Positions 7,650 to 16,656 of a stretch of 64,000 nucleotides of DNA are shown in pieces (positions within the stretch are counted from its first letter, which is position 1; the number at the start of each line of letters is the position of its first letter). This stretch comes from Faucicola osloensis_B (GTDB lineage Bacteria > Pseudomonadota > Gammaproteobacteria > Pseudomonadales > Moraxellaceae): the NCBI GenBank assembly GCA_964211495.1, contig CAXORL010000002.1, forward strand, positions 186,001 through 250,000, written 5' to 3'. The position numbers were made by a program, and so were the translations under genes. The notes under the pieces are model-generated. The model was not told the DNA's origin. It ran no database searches and saw only the letters and a program-made list of their open reading frames with translations.

Positions 7650-9002
7650 TTAAAGCAGAATAATCGATAATAACCAGATAAACACCATGCTAACGACTCC
7701 TTGGATACCTGTAGCGACAGTATGTGCTTTATAGGCTTGTGGCACACTCATACGACTAAACTGACTGACAACCCAAAAATAGCTATCGTTGGCATGTGAT
7801 ACGGTCATCGCGCCTGCCCCAATTGCCATGACACAAAGCACTCGGCCCATATCACTGTCCATACCAATTTGCCCTAACATCGGTGCGACTAAAGCGGATG
7901 TAGTTACCAATGCCACCGTGGTTGACCCTTGAGCGGTTTTGAGTGCCGCCGAAACGATAAAAGGCATTAAAATACCTAGACCTAAACTACTCAGTGTTTC
8001 ACCCAAATAAGTACCTACCGGTGTGGCTTTTAACATGGCACCAAATGCGCCCCCAGCACCGGTAATCAATAGAATTGGCGCCGCTACCGTTAAGCCCGCA
8101 GCGATACTATCGCTAATTAGTTGACTTTTATTATTACCTTTAATGAGTAAAAACGATAAAAACAGACCGATAAGTAAAGCGGAAAGTGGATGACCAACAA
8201 AGCCTAATAGTTGAGCCAATAATCCACTGCCCAATGGTTTAGAAGGAAATGCTGCGATAGATGCCAGACATATCAATATAATGGGCACAATAATCGGTAA
8301 AAATGCCATCGTGGCTGATGGCAGCTCACCATATTGCTCACGCGCTTGCATCACTGCGGCTTTGTCAGTTGACATGAATGAATTGTCTGCCTCAGGAATG
8401 GCCGTTAAAAAACGCTGGGACCATAACCAACCTGCGGTTACCGCCACTACCGAAACCAATAGACCCATACCGATGACTAAGCCAAGATTGGTTTCCAGAC
8501 CAAGATTACCTGCGGCAGCAATAGGGCCGGGGGTAGGAGGTACAAAAGTATGCGTAGAATAAAGACCCGTTGCCAACGCAACACTCATAGCGACGTTAGA
8601 AACTTTTAAACGATTCGCCAATGATTCTTTTAGTGAATTTAAAATCACAAATCCCGAGTCGCAAAATACAGGAATCGATACCACAGCACCGACAATTGAC
8701 ATGGTTAAAGTTGGGAACCGTTCGCCAAGTAGCTTAATTACGGTTTCTGCCATCACGATTGCCGCACCCGTCTTTTCTAAAATAAGTCCAATAATTGTGC
8801 CAAATACGATGACCAAGCCAATATAACCTAAAATATTCCCAAAGCCCTCGGCAATCGTTTTAGGCACAGTGGCAATAGGAACTTGATAAAACAGCGCGAC
8901 TAAAAATGCTGAAAGAATCAACACCAAAAACGGGTGCCATTTTAATTTTGCGGTGGCAACAATAATAAAGATAATAACAATAGCAAGCCAAAGTACAATC
9001 AT
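7650..9002 (-). CDS. GntP family permease (probable glycerate/gluconate importer)
   Basis: 450 residues of hydrophobic sequence with about a dozen membrane segments. Family marks include FGTIIGLILEKTGAA, IPVFCDSGFVILNSL and FVPPTPGPIAAAGNLG, typical of GntP/GntT gluconate:H+ symporters and relatives. The immediately downstream glycerate kinase suggests glycerate as the substrate, which is inference from context. It is first in a two-gene operon read leftwards and is divergent from the acyl-CoA synthetase gene. Confidence 0.9.
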   Translation of the reverse strand: MIVLWLAIVIIFIIVATAKLKWHPFLVLILSAFLVALFYQVPIATVPKTIAEGFGNILGYIGLVIVFGTIIGLILEKTGAAIVMAETVIKLLGERFPTLTMSIVGAVVSIPVFCDSGFVILNSLKESLANRLKVSNVAMSVALATGLYSTHTFVPPTPGPIAAAGNLGLETNLGLVIGMGLLVSVVAVTAGWLWSQRFLTAIPEADNSFMSTDKAAVMQAREQYGELPSATMAFLPIIVPIILICLASIAAFPSKPLGSGLLAQLLGFVGHPLSALLIGLFLSFLLIKGNNKSQLISDSIAAGLTVAAPILLITGAGGAFGAMLKATPVGTYLGETLSSLGLGILMPFIVSAALKTAQGSTTVALVTTSALVAPMLGQIGMDSDMGRVLCVMAIGAGAMTVSHANDSYFWVVSQFSRMSVPQAYKAHTVATGIQGVVSMVFIWLLSIILL

Positions 9003-9118
9003 CGGAACATCCTTTTTCTCGTAGTTTCATGAGTTAACTGAGTTTGTCCATCACATCAGCTAACTGTAGCAAATATGTACGAAATAATATCAGAACTTTT
9101 GACTGACATACCGTATTA

Positions 9119-9148
9119 TTTCTAGAGACAATTTTTTCTAGAGGCAAT
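9119..9148. repeat. Two 14-bp direct repeats in a divergent promoter region
   Basis: TTTCTAGAGACAAT (9119-9132) recurs as TTTCTAGAGGCAAT (9135-9148), offset by 16 bp with one mismatch, in the spacer between the divergent permease and acyl-CoA synthetase genes and about 50 bp upstream of the latter. It could be a pair of operator half-sites or one of the spacer duplications seen elsewhere in the window. Confidence 0.5.
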
Positions 9149-9197
9149 GTTAACGTATTGTGATACTTAATTTAACCGTAAAAAGGACTTTGACACG

Positions 9198-11129
9198 ATG
9201 AACCAGCAAATAAAAAATCAGCACGACCTTAAACAGTATGAACAAAATTTTCCTTTAAACCTGCCTAGCAGCACCTATCAGATGCTGTGTGATAGTGAAG
9301 CTCAGTTTGGCGATAAAAAAGCCCTTACCTTTGTGTTAAATGCTACGCAGTATCAAAACAGCACAAGCTATAGCTATCGGGAGCTATTGGCATATATACG
9401 TCAAACCGCCAATATGCTTTATTCATTGGGCGCGGATAAAGATACGGTTATTGCGATTTTATTGCCAAATTTACCCGAAACCCACTTTTGTATCTGGGGC
9501 GGTGAGGCAACGGGTATTATTTTTCCGATTAACCCATTGCTTGAGCCATCTGTGATTGCCGGCTTATTAAATGAAGTCAAAGCCACGCTACTCATCACGC
9601 TTGCGCCATTACCTAATCAAGATAATAAGCCGCAGCTTTGGGACAAGGCGGTGGCGGTTGCAAAGCTTACCCCAAGTTTGCAGCATATCATTGGGGTGAC
9701 GATGGCTCATCATTTCGCCCATCAACTTAATATAACCTTGCCAGAAGCAAGTAAAGAATTTGTACAGCAATTACCAGAGACGATTACCTATCATGACTTT
9801 TACACTGGGATTGCCAACCAGCCCAAAGATAGATTAATTAACCCCCGTACCATTGTGCCTGAGGCTCTATCTTCATTCTTTGGAACCGGTGGTACAACTG
9901 GCATGCCCAAAATCGCCATGCGTAATCATAAAAATGAAGTCGCCAATGTCTTACAGGCACGGGCATTGTTTGGTGATGACATGCTAAACCAGGGCAATGT
10001 CGTGCTGTGCGGACTACCCCTATTTCACGTCAATGCCGTCATGGTTACAGGATTATTACCGTTATCGATGGGTGGTGAAATTTTGCTGGTTTCGCCAGAG
10101 GGCTATCGCGGCGATGGGGTTATGGCAAATTTTTGGGCGATTATTGCGCATTATCGCGTGAATTTTTTTAGTGGTGTGCCCACGCTTTTTGCTGGATTAT
10201 TAAATCTACCAGTTGGCGACCATGATATTGCGAGTTTAAAGCACTGTTTGTGTGGGGCAGCCCCGATGCCGATAGAAGTATTTAAGCAATTTGAAAAACA
10301 AACAGGGGTACAAATCATTGAAGCGTATGGTATGACGGAAGGTAATTGTGGTAGTTCAGCCAACCCAAGATTTGGGGAGAAGAAAATTGGTTCAATAGGG
10401 CTACGTTTCCCGTATCAGCCTATGCAAGTGATGATACTTGATGATAATGGCAAGTTTGTGCGAGTTGCCAACACAGGCGAGGTGGGCAATATTTGTATTC
10501 GCGGCGATAATGTGTTTGTCGGCTATTATTTGGCGCAGCAAAATCAGGGGATTTGGGTAACTGACTTTTACAATCAAACTTGGTTTAATTCAGGCGATTT
10601 GGGCTATCAAGATGCAGACGGCTACTTTTTCTTGACGGGTAGAAAAAAGGAATTAATTATCCGAGGTGGACACAATATTGACCCAAAAATGATAGAAGAG
10701 GTGGTTTATCAATATGACGGGGTAGCCGGGTGTGCTGCCATTGGTAAGCCTGATATATATACAGGCGAATTACCTGTTTTATTCGTTGCCCCTAAGCCGG
10801 GTGTCAGCTTAGATACTCATAAACTCATGCAATTTTGCCAACAAAACATTGGCGAAAAAGCGGCGATTCCTAAAGCCATCTACGTGATTGAGGCATTACC
10901 CTTAACGGCAGTGGGTAAAGTATTTAAACCTGCACTAAAACGTCAAGCGACCGTGATGGCTGTCAGTGAATTACTACTACAACATCATATCAAGGCTACC
11001 GTCATTAGCAAAGACGACCCTACTTATGGGTTTATTGTGCTAGTCAACCTAGAGGGCGATGCGTCACATCAACCACAAGCCAAAACCGTGTTAGACCAAT
11101 TGGCGATTCATTGGCAGTGGGATGAATAG
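9198..11129 (+). CDS. AMP-forming acyl-CoA synthetase
   Basis: 643 residues of the ANL adenylating superfamily. The P-loop FFGTGGTTGMPK (about residue 228), the A5 motif EAYGMTEGN, the hinge region YFFLTGRKKELIIRGG and the catalytic-Lys motif LTAVGKVFKPALK (about residue 575) are all intact. It should activate a carboxylic acid to an acyl-adenylate and then a CoA thioester. The substrate is not obvious; medium/long-chain fatty or aromatic acids are possible. It has about 60 residues beyond the A10 lysine, longer than most. The ATG at 9198 follows AAAGGAC. Confidence 0.88.
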   Translation: MNQQIKNQHDLKQYEQNFPLNLPSSTYQMLCDSEAQFGDKKALTFVLNATQYQNSTSYSYRELLAYIRQTANMLYSLGADKDTVIAILLPNLPETHFCIWGGEATGIIFPINPLLEPSVIAGLLNEVKATLLITLAPLPNQDNKPQLWDKAVAVAKLTPSLQHIIGVTMAHHFAHQLNITLPEASKEFVQQLPETITYHDFYTGIANQPKDRLINPRTIVPEALSSFFGTGGTTGMPKIAMRNHKNEVANVLQARALFGDDMLNQGNVVLCGLPLFHVNAVMVTGLLPLSMGGEILLVSPEGYRGDGVMANFWAIIAHYRVNFFSGVPTLFAGLLNLPVGDHDIASLKHCLCGAAPMPIEVFKQFEKQTGVQIIEAYGMTEGNCGSSANPRFGEKKIGSIGLRFPYQPMQVMILDDNGKFVRVANTGEVGNICIRGDNVFVGYYLAQQNQGIWVTDFYNQTWFNSGDLGYQDADGYFFLTGRKKELIIRGGHNIDPKMIEEVVYQYDGVAGCAAIGKPDIYTGELPVLFVAPKPGVSLDTHKLMQFCQQNIGEKAAIPKAIYVIEALPLTAVGKVFKPALKRQATVMAVSELLLQHHIKATVISKDDPTYGFIVLVNLEGDASHQPQAKTVLDQLAIHWQWDE

Positions 11130-11187
11130 GTTCTTAAATAATAAAAGCAACTACTAAATTAAGCGAGGGCACAAGACGCATTAATCC

Positions 11188-11262
11188 TTACAGCGTTTTT
11201 CGAAAATCACTGGCTGACATATTAAACTGCTGTTGAAAGGCTCTGGAAAAAGATGCCAAATG
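11188..11262 (-). pseudogene. C-terminal stub of an AraC-family regulator
   Basis: The minus strand reads HLASFSRAFQQQFNMSASDFRKTL and stop, an almost canonical end of an AraC-type helix-turn-helix domain (SxFSRAFxxxFGxSPxxFR). No upstream portion of the regulator exists; the frame is replaced at about 11262 by the interior of an MFS transporter on the other strand. This is a truncated remnant at a deletion junction. Confidence 0.7.
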
Positions 11263-11263
11263 G

Positions 11264-11961
11264 GTCTAGTAGGTCGATATATGCGGTTGAATCTTGAAAA
11301 AACCCCGGCTTTTAAGGCGTTTGAAGAAAGCACCATTGAAAAACCCGTGCCAATCAAAAATTTGTTTGCCAACCATAAAAAAACCTTGTGTATTGCGTTT
11401 ATGTTATGTAGTTTGAATGCGGTGGCTTTTTACTTAATCCTAAGCTACATGCCGACTTATTTATCGACCCAAATGCACATCAATGAAACGCAGTCGCTGC
11501 TAGCTGCCTCCATTTCATTAGTCGCTTATATCGGTATGATTTTTACCATGGGTAAACTGTCAGACAAATACGGTCGCAAAACCATGCTGATTATCGCATC
11601 TGTATTGTTTATCGCGTTGACAGTGCCTTTGTTTCATATGCTAAGCCTGGGTGGGTTTTTAACGATTGTGTTGATTCAACTGGTGTTCTCGCTGTTATTA
11701 TCCGTCAATGACGGCACGCTACCGGCATTTTTAAGTGAGATTTTCCCAGTCGAGGTGCGTTATTCAGGTTTTGCTTTCACCTTTAACTCAGCCAATGCCC
11801 TACTTGGTGGCACAACCCCATTGATGGCAACTTGGCTAATGAGCAAAACAGGTAGTTAAATCGCGCCAGCTTGGTTATTGGTGATAGCAAGCGTAATTGC
11901 ACTGGCAGCAACGGTGATGTATAAAAAATCCGATAGTGTGTCTATGTTAGAAAAAGGTTAG
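11264..11961 (+). pseudogene. C-terminal half of an MFS (MHS-type) transporter, truncated and interrupted
   Basis: From about 11264 the frame encodes GRYMRLNLEKTPAFKAFEE, the central-loop pattern of metabolite:H+ symporters, then five or so membrane helices and the loop GKLSDKYGRKTML. The N-terminal six helices are missing. A TAA at 11857-11859 follows MSKTGS, after which the same frame continues as IAPAWLLVIASVIALAATVM to a TAG at 11961, the expected last helix. So the gene has both a 5-prime deletion and a nonsense mutation. A full-length homologue of this broad family exists at 47150-48448. Confidence 0.8.
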
Positions 11962-12000
11962 AAAGACGTTAGAAAAACGTTAAAAAGATGTTAGAAAAAT
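11946..12000. repeat. Five-copy 11-bp tandem repeat
   Basis: Units GTTAGAAAAAG, GTTAGAAAGAC, GTTAGAAAAAC, GTTAAAAAGAT and GTTAGAAAAAT lie head to tail without gaps. The first unit contains the last codons of the MFS pseudogene, and the array ends 123 bp before the EamA gene. Confidence 0.85.
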
Positions 12001-12123
12001 AGTCGATTAACCACGGTTATCAATAACCCCATGAAGTTAATTTAAGTTTTTTCCCAAAGTGGTTTTAGCCAACCTTGTTTGCTAGAATCACTTTTTTTAT
12101 CCCCCATTTTTTAGGAATTGCCA

Positions 12124-13086
12124 GTGACTCGTAAACCCGCTTTCGCTACCAACCAATCCCCTAACACGCGCAATCATGCGACGATGGGTGGCTTGCAAGT
12201 CATTGTGGCGGCTATCTGTTGGGGCACGCTGGGTATCTTTACCACCTATCTACATCAACTGGGTTTTGATAGTGTGCAAATTGCCATTTTAAGAGTGGTG
12301 ACCGCTGCTATGATGCTACTGATGTTATTGCCATCGTTGTGGACGTCTATTAGGCAGTTGTCATCTGGCGAGATATTACAGTTGAGCCTACAATCGTTGA
12401 TTGGCGTGTTAGGCATGACGGTTTGCTATTTTATCGCGGTCAATTTTGTGGGCGCGGGCATTGCGGTATCGCTGCTATATACGGCGCCGATTTTTAGTTT
12501 GGTACTGGCATTTTTTTTATTAAAAGAACCGATAACAAAAAAATCATTTACCTTAGCTTGCATCGCGGTAGTGGGCGTGGCATTGACAACGCTGAGTGAG
12601 AACTTTACATTGAGTTGGGGGATTGTGTTTGGTCTATTGTCTGGGGTGTGCTATTCACTGTATGGCATTTTAGGAAAAAAAGCCTTACACAAACACTATC
12701 CACCAACCTTCGTGTTTTTTAGTTCGGTGGTGATTAGTGCGATAGCTTTATTATTCCTACCGATGACCTATCAAACCTATGCCAAAGCCTTCACCATGCC
12801 TGCTATCACTTGGTTGTGGGTGATGGGACTCAGCCTAGTGGGGACCGTGATTCCGTTTTTCTTGTATATGTCAGCCTTACACAAACTCCCTGCAACCAAA
12901 GCCTCGGTATTCACCGTGTTTGAGCCGTTTACTGCGATTGTATTGTCGATCGTATTACTACACCAATCGCTCAATGGCATGCAGTACTCAGGGATGGTAT
13001 TAATCCTTTTAGCCACCCTCCTAAACTCTATCAAACTGCCCTTGCAGCGTCATCGGCAACTGACAGAAGTCGATACACAAGTCTAA
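12124..13086 (+). CDS. EamA/DMT family transporter
   Basis: About 320 residues with ten predicted membrane helices in two EamA repeats (first starting at AAICWGTLGIFTTYL, second at WGIVFGLLSGVCYSLYGILG). These proteins usually export amino acids or other metabolites. I start at GTG 12124 because AGGAA at 12113-12117 is 6 bp away; the TTG at 12118 would have no spacing. The N-terminal 25 residues are polar. The substrate cannot be told. Confidence 0.85.
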   Translation: MTRKPAFATNQSPNTRNHATMGGLQVIVAAICWGTLGIFTTYLHQLGFDSVQIAILRVVTAAMMLLMLLPSLWTSIRQLSSGEILQLSLQSLIGVLGMTVCYFIAVNFVGAGIAVSLLYTAPIFSLVLAFFLLKEPITKKSFTLACIAVVGVALTTLSENFTLSWGIVFGLLSGVCYSLYGILGKKALHKHYPPTFVFFSSVVISAIALLFLPMTYQTYAKAFTMPAITWLWVMGLSLVGTVIPFFLYMSALHKLPATKASVFTVFEPFTAIVLSIVLLHQSLNGMQYSGMVLILLATLLNSIKLPLQRHRQLTEVDTQV

Positions 13087-13160
13087 TAACAGCCCAACAC
13101 TGTGTAAACATCCCTGATTTAGGCTTCAGCATATTGGTATCAATGCTCACTGCCCCAATG

Positions 13161-13176
13161 TGGCACAGCCCTTGCA
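13161..13176 (+). promoter_or_regulatory. Sigma-54 (-24/-12) promoter of the urease operon
   Basis: TGGCACAGCCCTTGCA matches the RpoN consensus TGGCAC-N5-TTGCA at every conserved position, with the correct 10-bp GG-to-GC spacing. It lies 40 bp upstream of the ureD start. It implies RpoN plus an enhancer-binding activator, most likely NtrC. No convincing NtrC dyad was seen in the short upstream spacer. Confidence 0.8.
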
Positions 13177-13215
13177 TTCTATAAAACCATATATTTTTCA
13201 TATAGTTAGATAGAT

Positions 13216-14160
13216 ATGGCTTGGCACTCAGTCCTTACTTTAACTTTTGACGCCCAACATGCGGGTGAGCATGCGCGCACCAATTTGGTACAACGCCACC
13301 ACCAAGGCGCCTTGCGGGTACAAAAAGCCTTGTATCCTGAAAGCGGTGAACAGCAAGGTATTTGTCATGTCATCATGCTGTATCCACCCGCGGGCATTGC
13401 CTTAGGCGATAAGCTCGATATTGACATTGGCGTAAAACATCACGCCCACGCCGTGATTACCACGCCCGGGGCAAACAAATGGTACGGCAATTTACCAAGT
13501 TACACCCCTAACAAGCAAACCGATGATAGCCCATCAGCCAAAAAGAACCAAAAAAACCAAGAAATACAAGAAAATTCAAATAGTTATGCTGCGCAAAATG
13601 TCACGGTTTATCTGCAAGATGACAGCCGTTTTGAATGGCTACCGCAAGAAAACTGTTTTTATAACGCAAGTTTTGCCCATGCCACCAATCAGTTTTTTAT
13701 TAGCCCAGCTGCCAGTGTTATCGCTTGGGAAATTAACCTGTTAGGGCGAGAGCATCATGGCGAGCGCTACAGTACAGGCGAGATGCGGTTATCAAACCTA
13801 TTTTGGCGCGTGGATGAGCAGCCCAAATTGCTGCTTGCTGATACCTTACATCACTGTGCCGAACACGATTGGTTTGGCTCACCCGTAGGTCTCAATAACC
13901 ATAGCGTCTTTGCTAGCTTATGGGTTGTGCCAAGCGTTGATGCGCAAAAACAGCTGATCGAATGGGTCAAGCAATTACGTTTATTTATCGACCACCATAG
14001 CTTGCCTGTCTCTTGCACCCAAACAGGGGAGGTGATGATTATTCGCTACTTGGGGGATGATGTCCGCCACTGTTTTGACAGTTTTGGTGCAATCCGCGGT
14101 GAAATTCGCACTTTAATGTGGCAACAAGCCAGCCATTTGCCCCGAATTTGGGCGACGTAG
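13216..14160 (+). CDS. ureD: Urease accessory protein UreD
   Basis: 314 residues. UreD binds apo-urease and, with UreF and UreG, forms the complex that delivers nickel and CO2 to the active site. Family features include VITTPGANKWYG and the C-terminal DDVRHCFDSFGAIR. An Asn/Gln/Lys-rich stretch at about residues 100-123 is a low-complexity insertion relative to typical UreD. It is the first gene of the operon; the ribosome site is weak, so expression may be lower than for the structural genes. Confidence 0.93.
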   Translation: MAWHSVLTLTFDAQHAGEHARTNLVQRHHQGALRVQKALYPESGEQQGICHVIMLYPPAGIALGDKLDIDIGVKHHAHAVITTPGANKWYGNLPSYTPNKQTDDSPSAKKNQKNQEIQENSNSYAAQNVTVYLQDDSRFEWLPQENCFYNASFAHATNQFFISPAASVIAWEINLLGREHHGERYSTGEMRLSNLFWRVDEQPKLLLADTLHHCAEHDWFGSPVGLNNHSVFASLWVVPSVDAQKQLIEWVKQLRLFIDHHSLPVSCTQTGEVMIIRYLGDDVRHCFDSFGAIRGEIRTLMWQQASHLPRIWAT

Positions 14161-14210
14161 TGGCAGTGAAGGTCTAATTTTTAACACTAAAAAAATAATT
14201 GGAGTAACCT

Positions 14211-14513
14211 ATGCATTTAACCCCCGCCGAAAAAGATAAATTACTCATTTTTACCGCAGGACTGGTCGCCGAGCGCCGTAAACAACGTGGCTTAAAACTT
14301 AACTATCCAGAAGCGATTGCCTATATCAGTATGTTGGTACTTGAAGGGGCAAGAGAGGGCAAAACGGTGGCACAGTTGATGGGCGAAGGCACCACGTGGC
14401 TGACGGGTGAGGATGTGATGGATGGCATCGCTGAGATGATTGACGATGTGCAAGTGGAAGCCACCTTTCCCGATGGTACCAAACTGGTGACCATTCACCA
14501 ACCGATTGTGTAA
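14211..14513 (+). CDS. ureA: Urease gamma subunit UreA
   Basis: 100 residues, exact usual length of UreA. Starts MHLTPAEKDKLLIFTAG and contains RGLKLNYPEAIAYI and MDGIAEMI, strongly conserved in urease gamma subunits. GGAG is 7 bp before the ATG. It is a separate protein, whereas the beta subunit is joined to alpha downstream, so the enzyme would be made of two polypeptides with an uncommon split. Confidence 0.97.
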   Translation: MHLTPAEKDKLLIFTAGLVAERRKQRGLKLNYPEAIAYISMLVLEGAREGKTVAQLMGEGTTWLTGEDVMDGIAEMIDDVQVEATFPDGTKLVTIHQPIV

Positions 14514-14536
14514 TTTAAGATTATAAGGGGTAAACC

Positions 14537-16642
14537 ATGAAAGTTGGCGAATATAAGCTAAAAGACCAAGCCGTTATCCTTAATGAAGGGCGCGCCGTCC
14601 AAACTATTTTGGTCAAAAACACTGGGGACAGACCGATTCAAATCGGCTCTCACTACCATTTTGCCGAAGCCAATGACGCACTAGCGTTTGACCGTGACAA
14701 GGCGCTTGGGTTTCGCTTAAATATCTTATCGGGTACAGCAGTGCGCTTTGAACCCGGGCAAGCGCGGACAGTTGAACTGGTCGAGTTTGGTGGCAATAAG
14801 GCGATTTTTGGGTTTGCTGGGCGGGTGATGGGGCAAGCTACCACATCTGTTGATACCGCAAGTTTACCAAAATCACAAAAAACCGTACCTCGCCAAATGT
14901 ATGCCGAGCATTTTGGCTTAACCGTGGGGGATAAACTGCGTCTTGCTGATACCGAGCTGTGGCTCGAAGTGGAAAAAGACTTTACTAGCTATGGTGAAGA
15001 GGTCAAATTCGGCGGTGGCAAAGTGATTCGTGACGGCATGGGGCAAGGGCAACGCCCGTTTGCTGAGGTGGCTGACACCGTGATTACCAACGCGCTTGTT
15101 TTGGATTATACCGGGATTTATAAAGCCGATGTGGCGATAAAAGACAGCCGAATTTGGGCGATTGGCAAGGCGGGCAACCCCGATGTTCAATCCAATGTCA
15201 CCATCGCCATTGGCGCAAGCACCGAGATTATTGCAGGTGAAGGCAAAATTTTGACCGCGGGCGGAATTGACACCCATATTCACTTTATCGCGCCACAGCA
15301 AGCGGAAGTTGCCTTGATGTCTGGGGTGACCACCATGATTGGCGGTGGTTCAGGGCCTGCCCAAGGCACGCTTGCCACCACCTGCACCAACGGCAAATAC
15401 CATATCGAAACCATGCTCAAAGCCCTTGATGACATTCCCATGAACATTGGGCTACTGGGCAAAGGCAATGTCAGCTTGCCGCAGCCGCTTATCGAGCAAA
15501 TCGAAGCGGGCGTGGTCGGGCTAAAACTGCATGAAGACTGGGGCACCACGCCGCAAGCGATTGATAACTGCTTGAGCGTTGCCGAAGACTATGATGTGCA
15601 AGTGGCGATTCATACGGATACGCTCAACGAAAGTGGCTATCTAGAAAGCACGCTAAATGCCTTTAAAGACCGCTGTATTCACACCTTTCACACCGAAGGC
15701 GCAGGCGGCGGGCACGCCCCTGATATTTTGCGGGCGATTGGCGAGCCGCATGTGTTGCCGTCTTCGACCAACCCCACGCGACCGTTTACTATCAACACCA
15801 TCGATGAGCATCTCGACATGCTGATGGTCTGTCACCATCTGAGCCCTGCGATTGCCGAAGATATCGCCTTTGCTGAGAGCCGTATCCGCCAAGAAACCAT
15901 CGCCGCTGAAGATATTTTGCACGATTTGGGGGCAATCTCGATGATGAGTAGCGACTCGCAAGCGATGGGACGAGTGGGCGAGGTGATTATTCGCACTTGG
16001 CAAACGGCGGATAAAATGAAACGCCAACGCGGATTTTTAGCACCCGATAAATTGAGCCAAAATGCGTCTAACAGTGAGCTTCATGATATCGACCCAGTGA
16101 CAGAAGATACAGTAACAGAAAATGACAATTTTCGCATCAAACGCTATATCGCTAAATACACCATTAATCCTGCTATTACCCACGGTATTGCTGAGGAAGT
16201 CGGTTCGGTAGAAGTCGGAAAATGGGCGGATTTGGTGCTATGGTCGCCCAAATTCTTTGGGGTCAAACCTGACACGATTTTAAAAGGTGGTAGCATCGCC
16301 GCTTACCCGATGGGTGATATCAATGCCTCTATTCCAACCCCGCAGCCGGTGCATTATCGTCCGATGTTTGCAAGCCTTGGCAAAGCCACCCACCAAACCA
16401 GTATCACTTTTGTATCCAAAATCGCCTTTGATAATAACATCCAACACAAACTCGGCTTGCAAAAAGTGATTCGCCCGGTGCAGGGTATTCGGAACATTCG
16501 CAAAAAAGATATGCGGTTTAATAGCTATTGCCCCGAGATGTCGATCAACCCAGAAACCTATGAAGTACGTGCTGACGGTGAGCTGCTTACTTGTCAGCCG
16601 TCGGCTGTGTTGCCAATGGCACAGCGGTATTTCTTGTTTTAA
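14537..16642 (+). CDS. ureBC: Urease beta-alpha fusion (UreB-UreC)
   Basis: A single 701-residue frame. Residues 1-101 or so are UreB (GEYKLKDQAVILNEGR, IQIGSHYHFAEAN, TVELVEFGG); a 20-residue Thr/Ser linker follows; UreC begins near residue 120 with RQMYAEHFGLTVGDKLRLAD. Nickel ligands and catalytic residues are present: DTHIHFI, the carbamylated Lys in VGLKLHEDWG, AIHTDTLNESG, HTFHTEGAGGGH, flap VCHHLSP and SSDSQAMGRVGE. UreB and UreC are normally separate proteins in bacteria (in Helicobacter it is UreA and UreB that are joined). AAGGGG precedes the ATG. The fusion is directly visible as no stop interrupts the junction. Confidence 0.95.
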   Translation: MKVGEYKLKDQAVILNEGRAVQTILVKNTGDRPIQIGSHYHFAEANDALAFDRDKALGFRLNILSGTAVRFEPGQARTVELVEFGGNKAIFGFAGRVMGQATTSVDTASLPKSQKTVPRQMYAEHFGLTVGDKLRLADTELWLEVEKDFTSYGEEVKFGGGKVIRDGMGQGQRPFAEVADTVITNALVLDYTGIYKADVAIKDSRIWAIGKAGNPDVQSNVTIAIGASTEIIAGEGKILTAGGIDTHIHFIAPQQAEVALMSGVTTMIGGGSGPAQGTLATTCTNGKYHIETMLKALDDIPMNIGLLGKGNVSLPQPLIEQIEAGVVGLKLHEDWGTTPQAIDNCLSVAEDYDVQVAIHTDTLNESGYLESTLNAFKDRCIHTFHTEGAGGGHAPDILRAIGEPHVLPSSTNPTRPFTINTIDEHLDMLMVCHHLSPAIAEDIAFAESRIRQETIAAEDILHDLGAISMMSSDSQAMGRVGEVIIRTWQTADKMKRQRGFLAPDKLSQNASNSELHDIDPVTEDTVTENDNFRIKRYIAKYTINPAITHGIAEEVGSVEVGKWADLVLWSPKFFGVKPDTILKGGSIAAYPMGDINASIPTPQPVHYRPMFASLGKATHQTSITFVSKIAFDNNIQHKLGLQKVIRPVQGIRNIRKKDMRFNSYCPEMSINPETYEVRADGELLTCQPSAVLPMAQRYFLF

Positions 16643-16656
16643 ATGGGATTTTAGCT

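Noticed and set aside
4770..11140. AAGAACCT near 4772 and AGGTTCTT near 11128 as two ends of one insertion element.
   Set aside because: Only 8-9 bp match, the distance includes several intact unrelated genes, and no target duplication was found.
14653..15549. Long minus-strand open frames inside the urease fusion gene.
   Set aside because: They are shadows of a strongly conserved plus-strand gene and have no protein resemblance.
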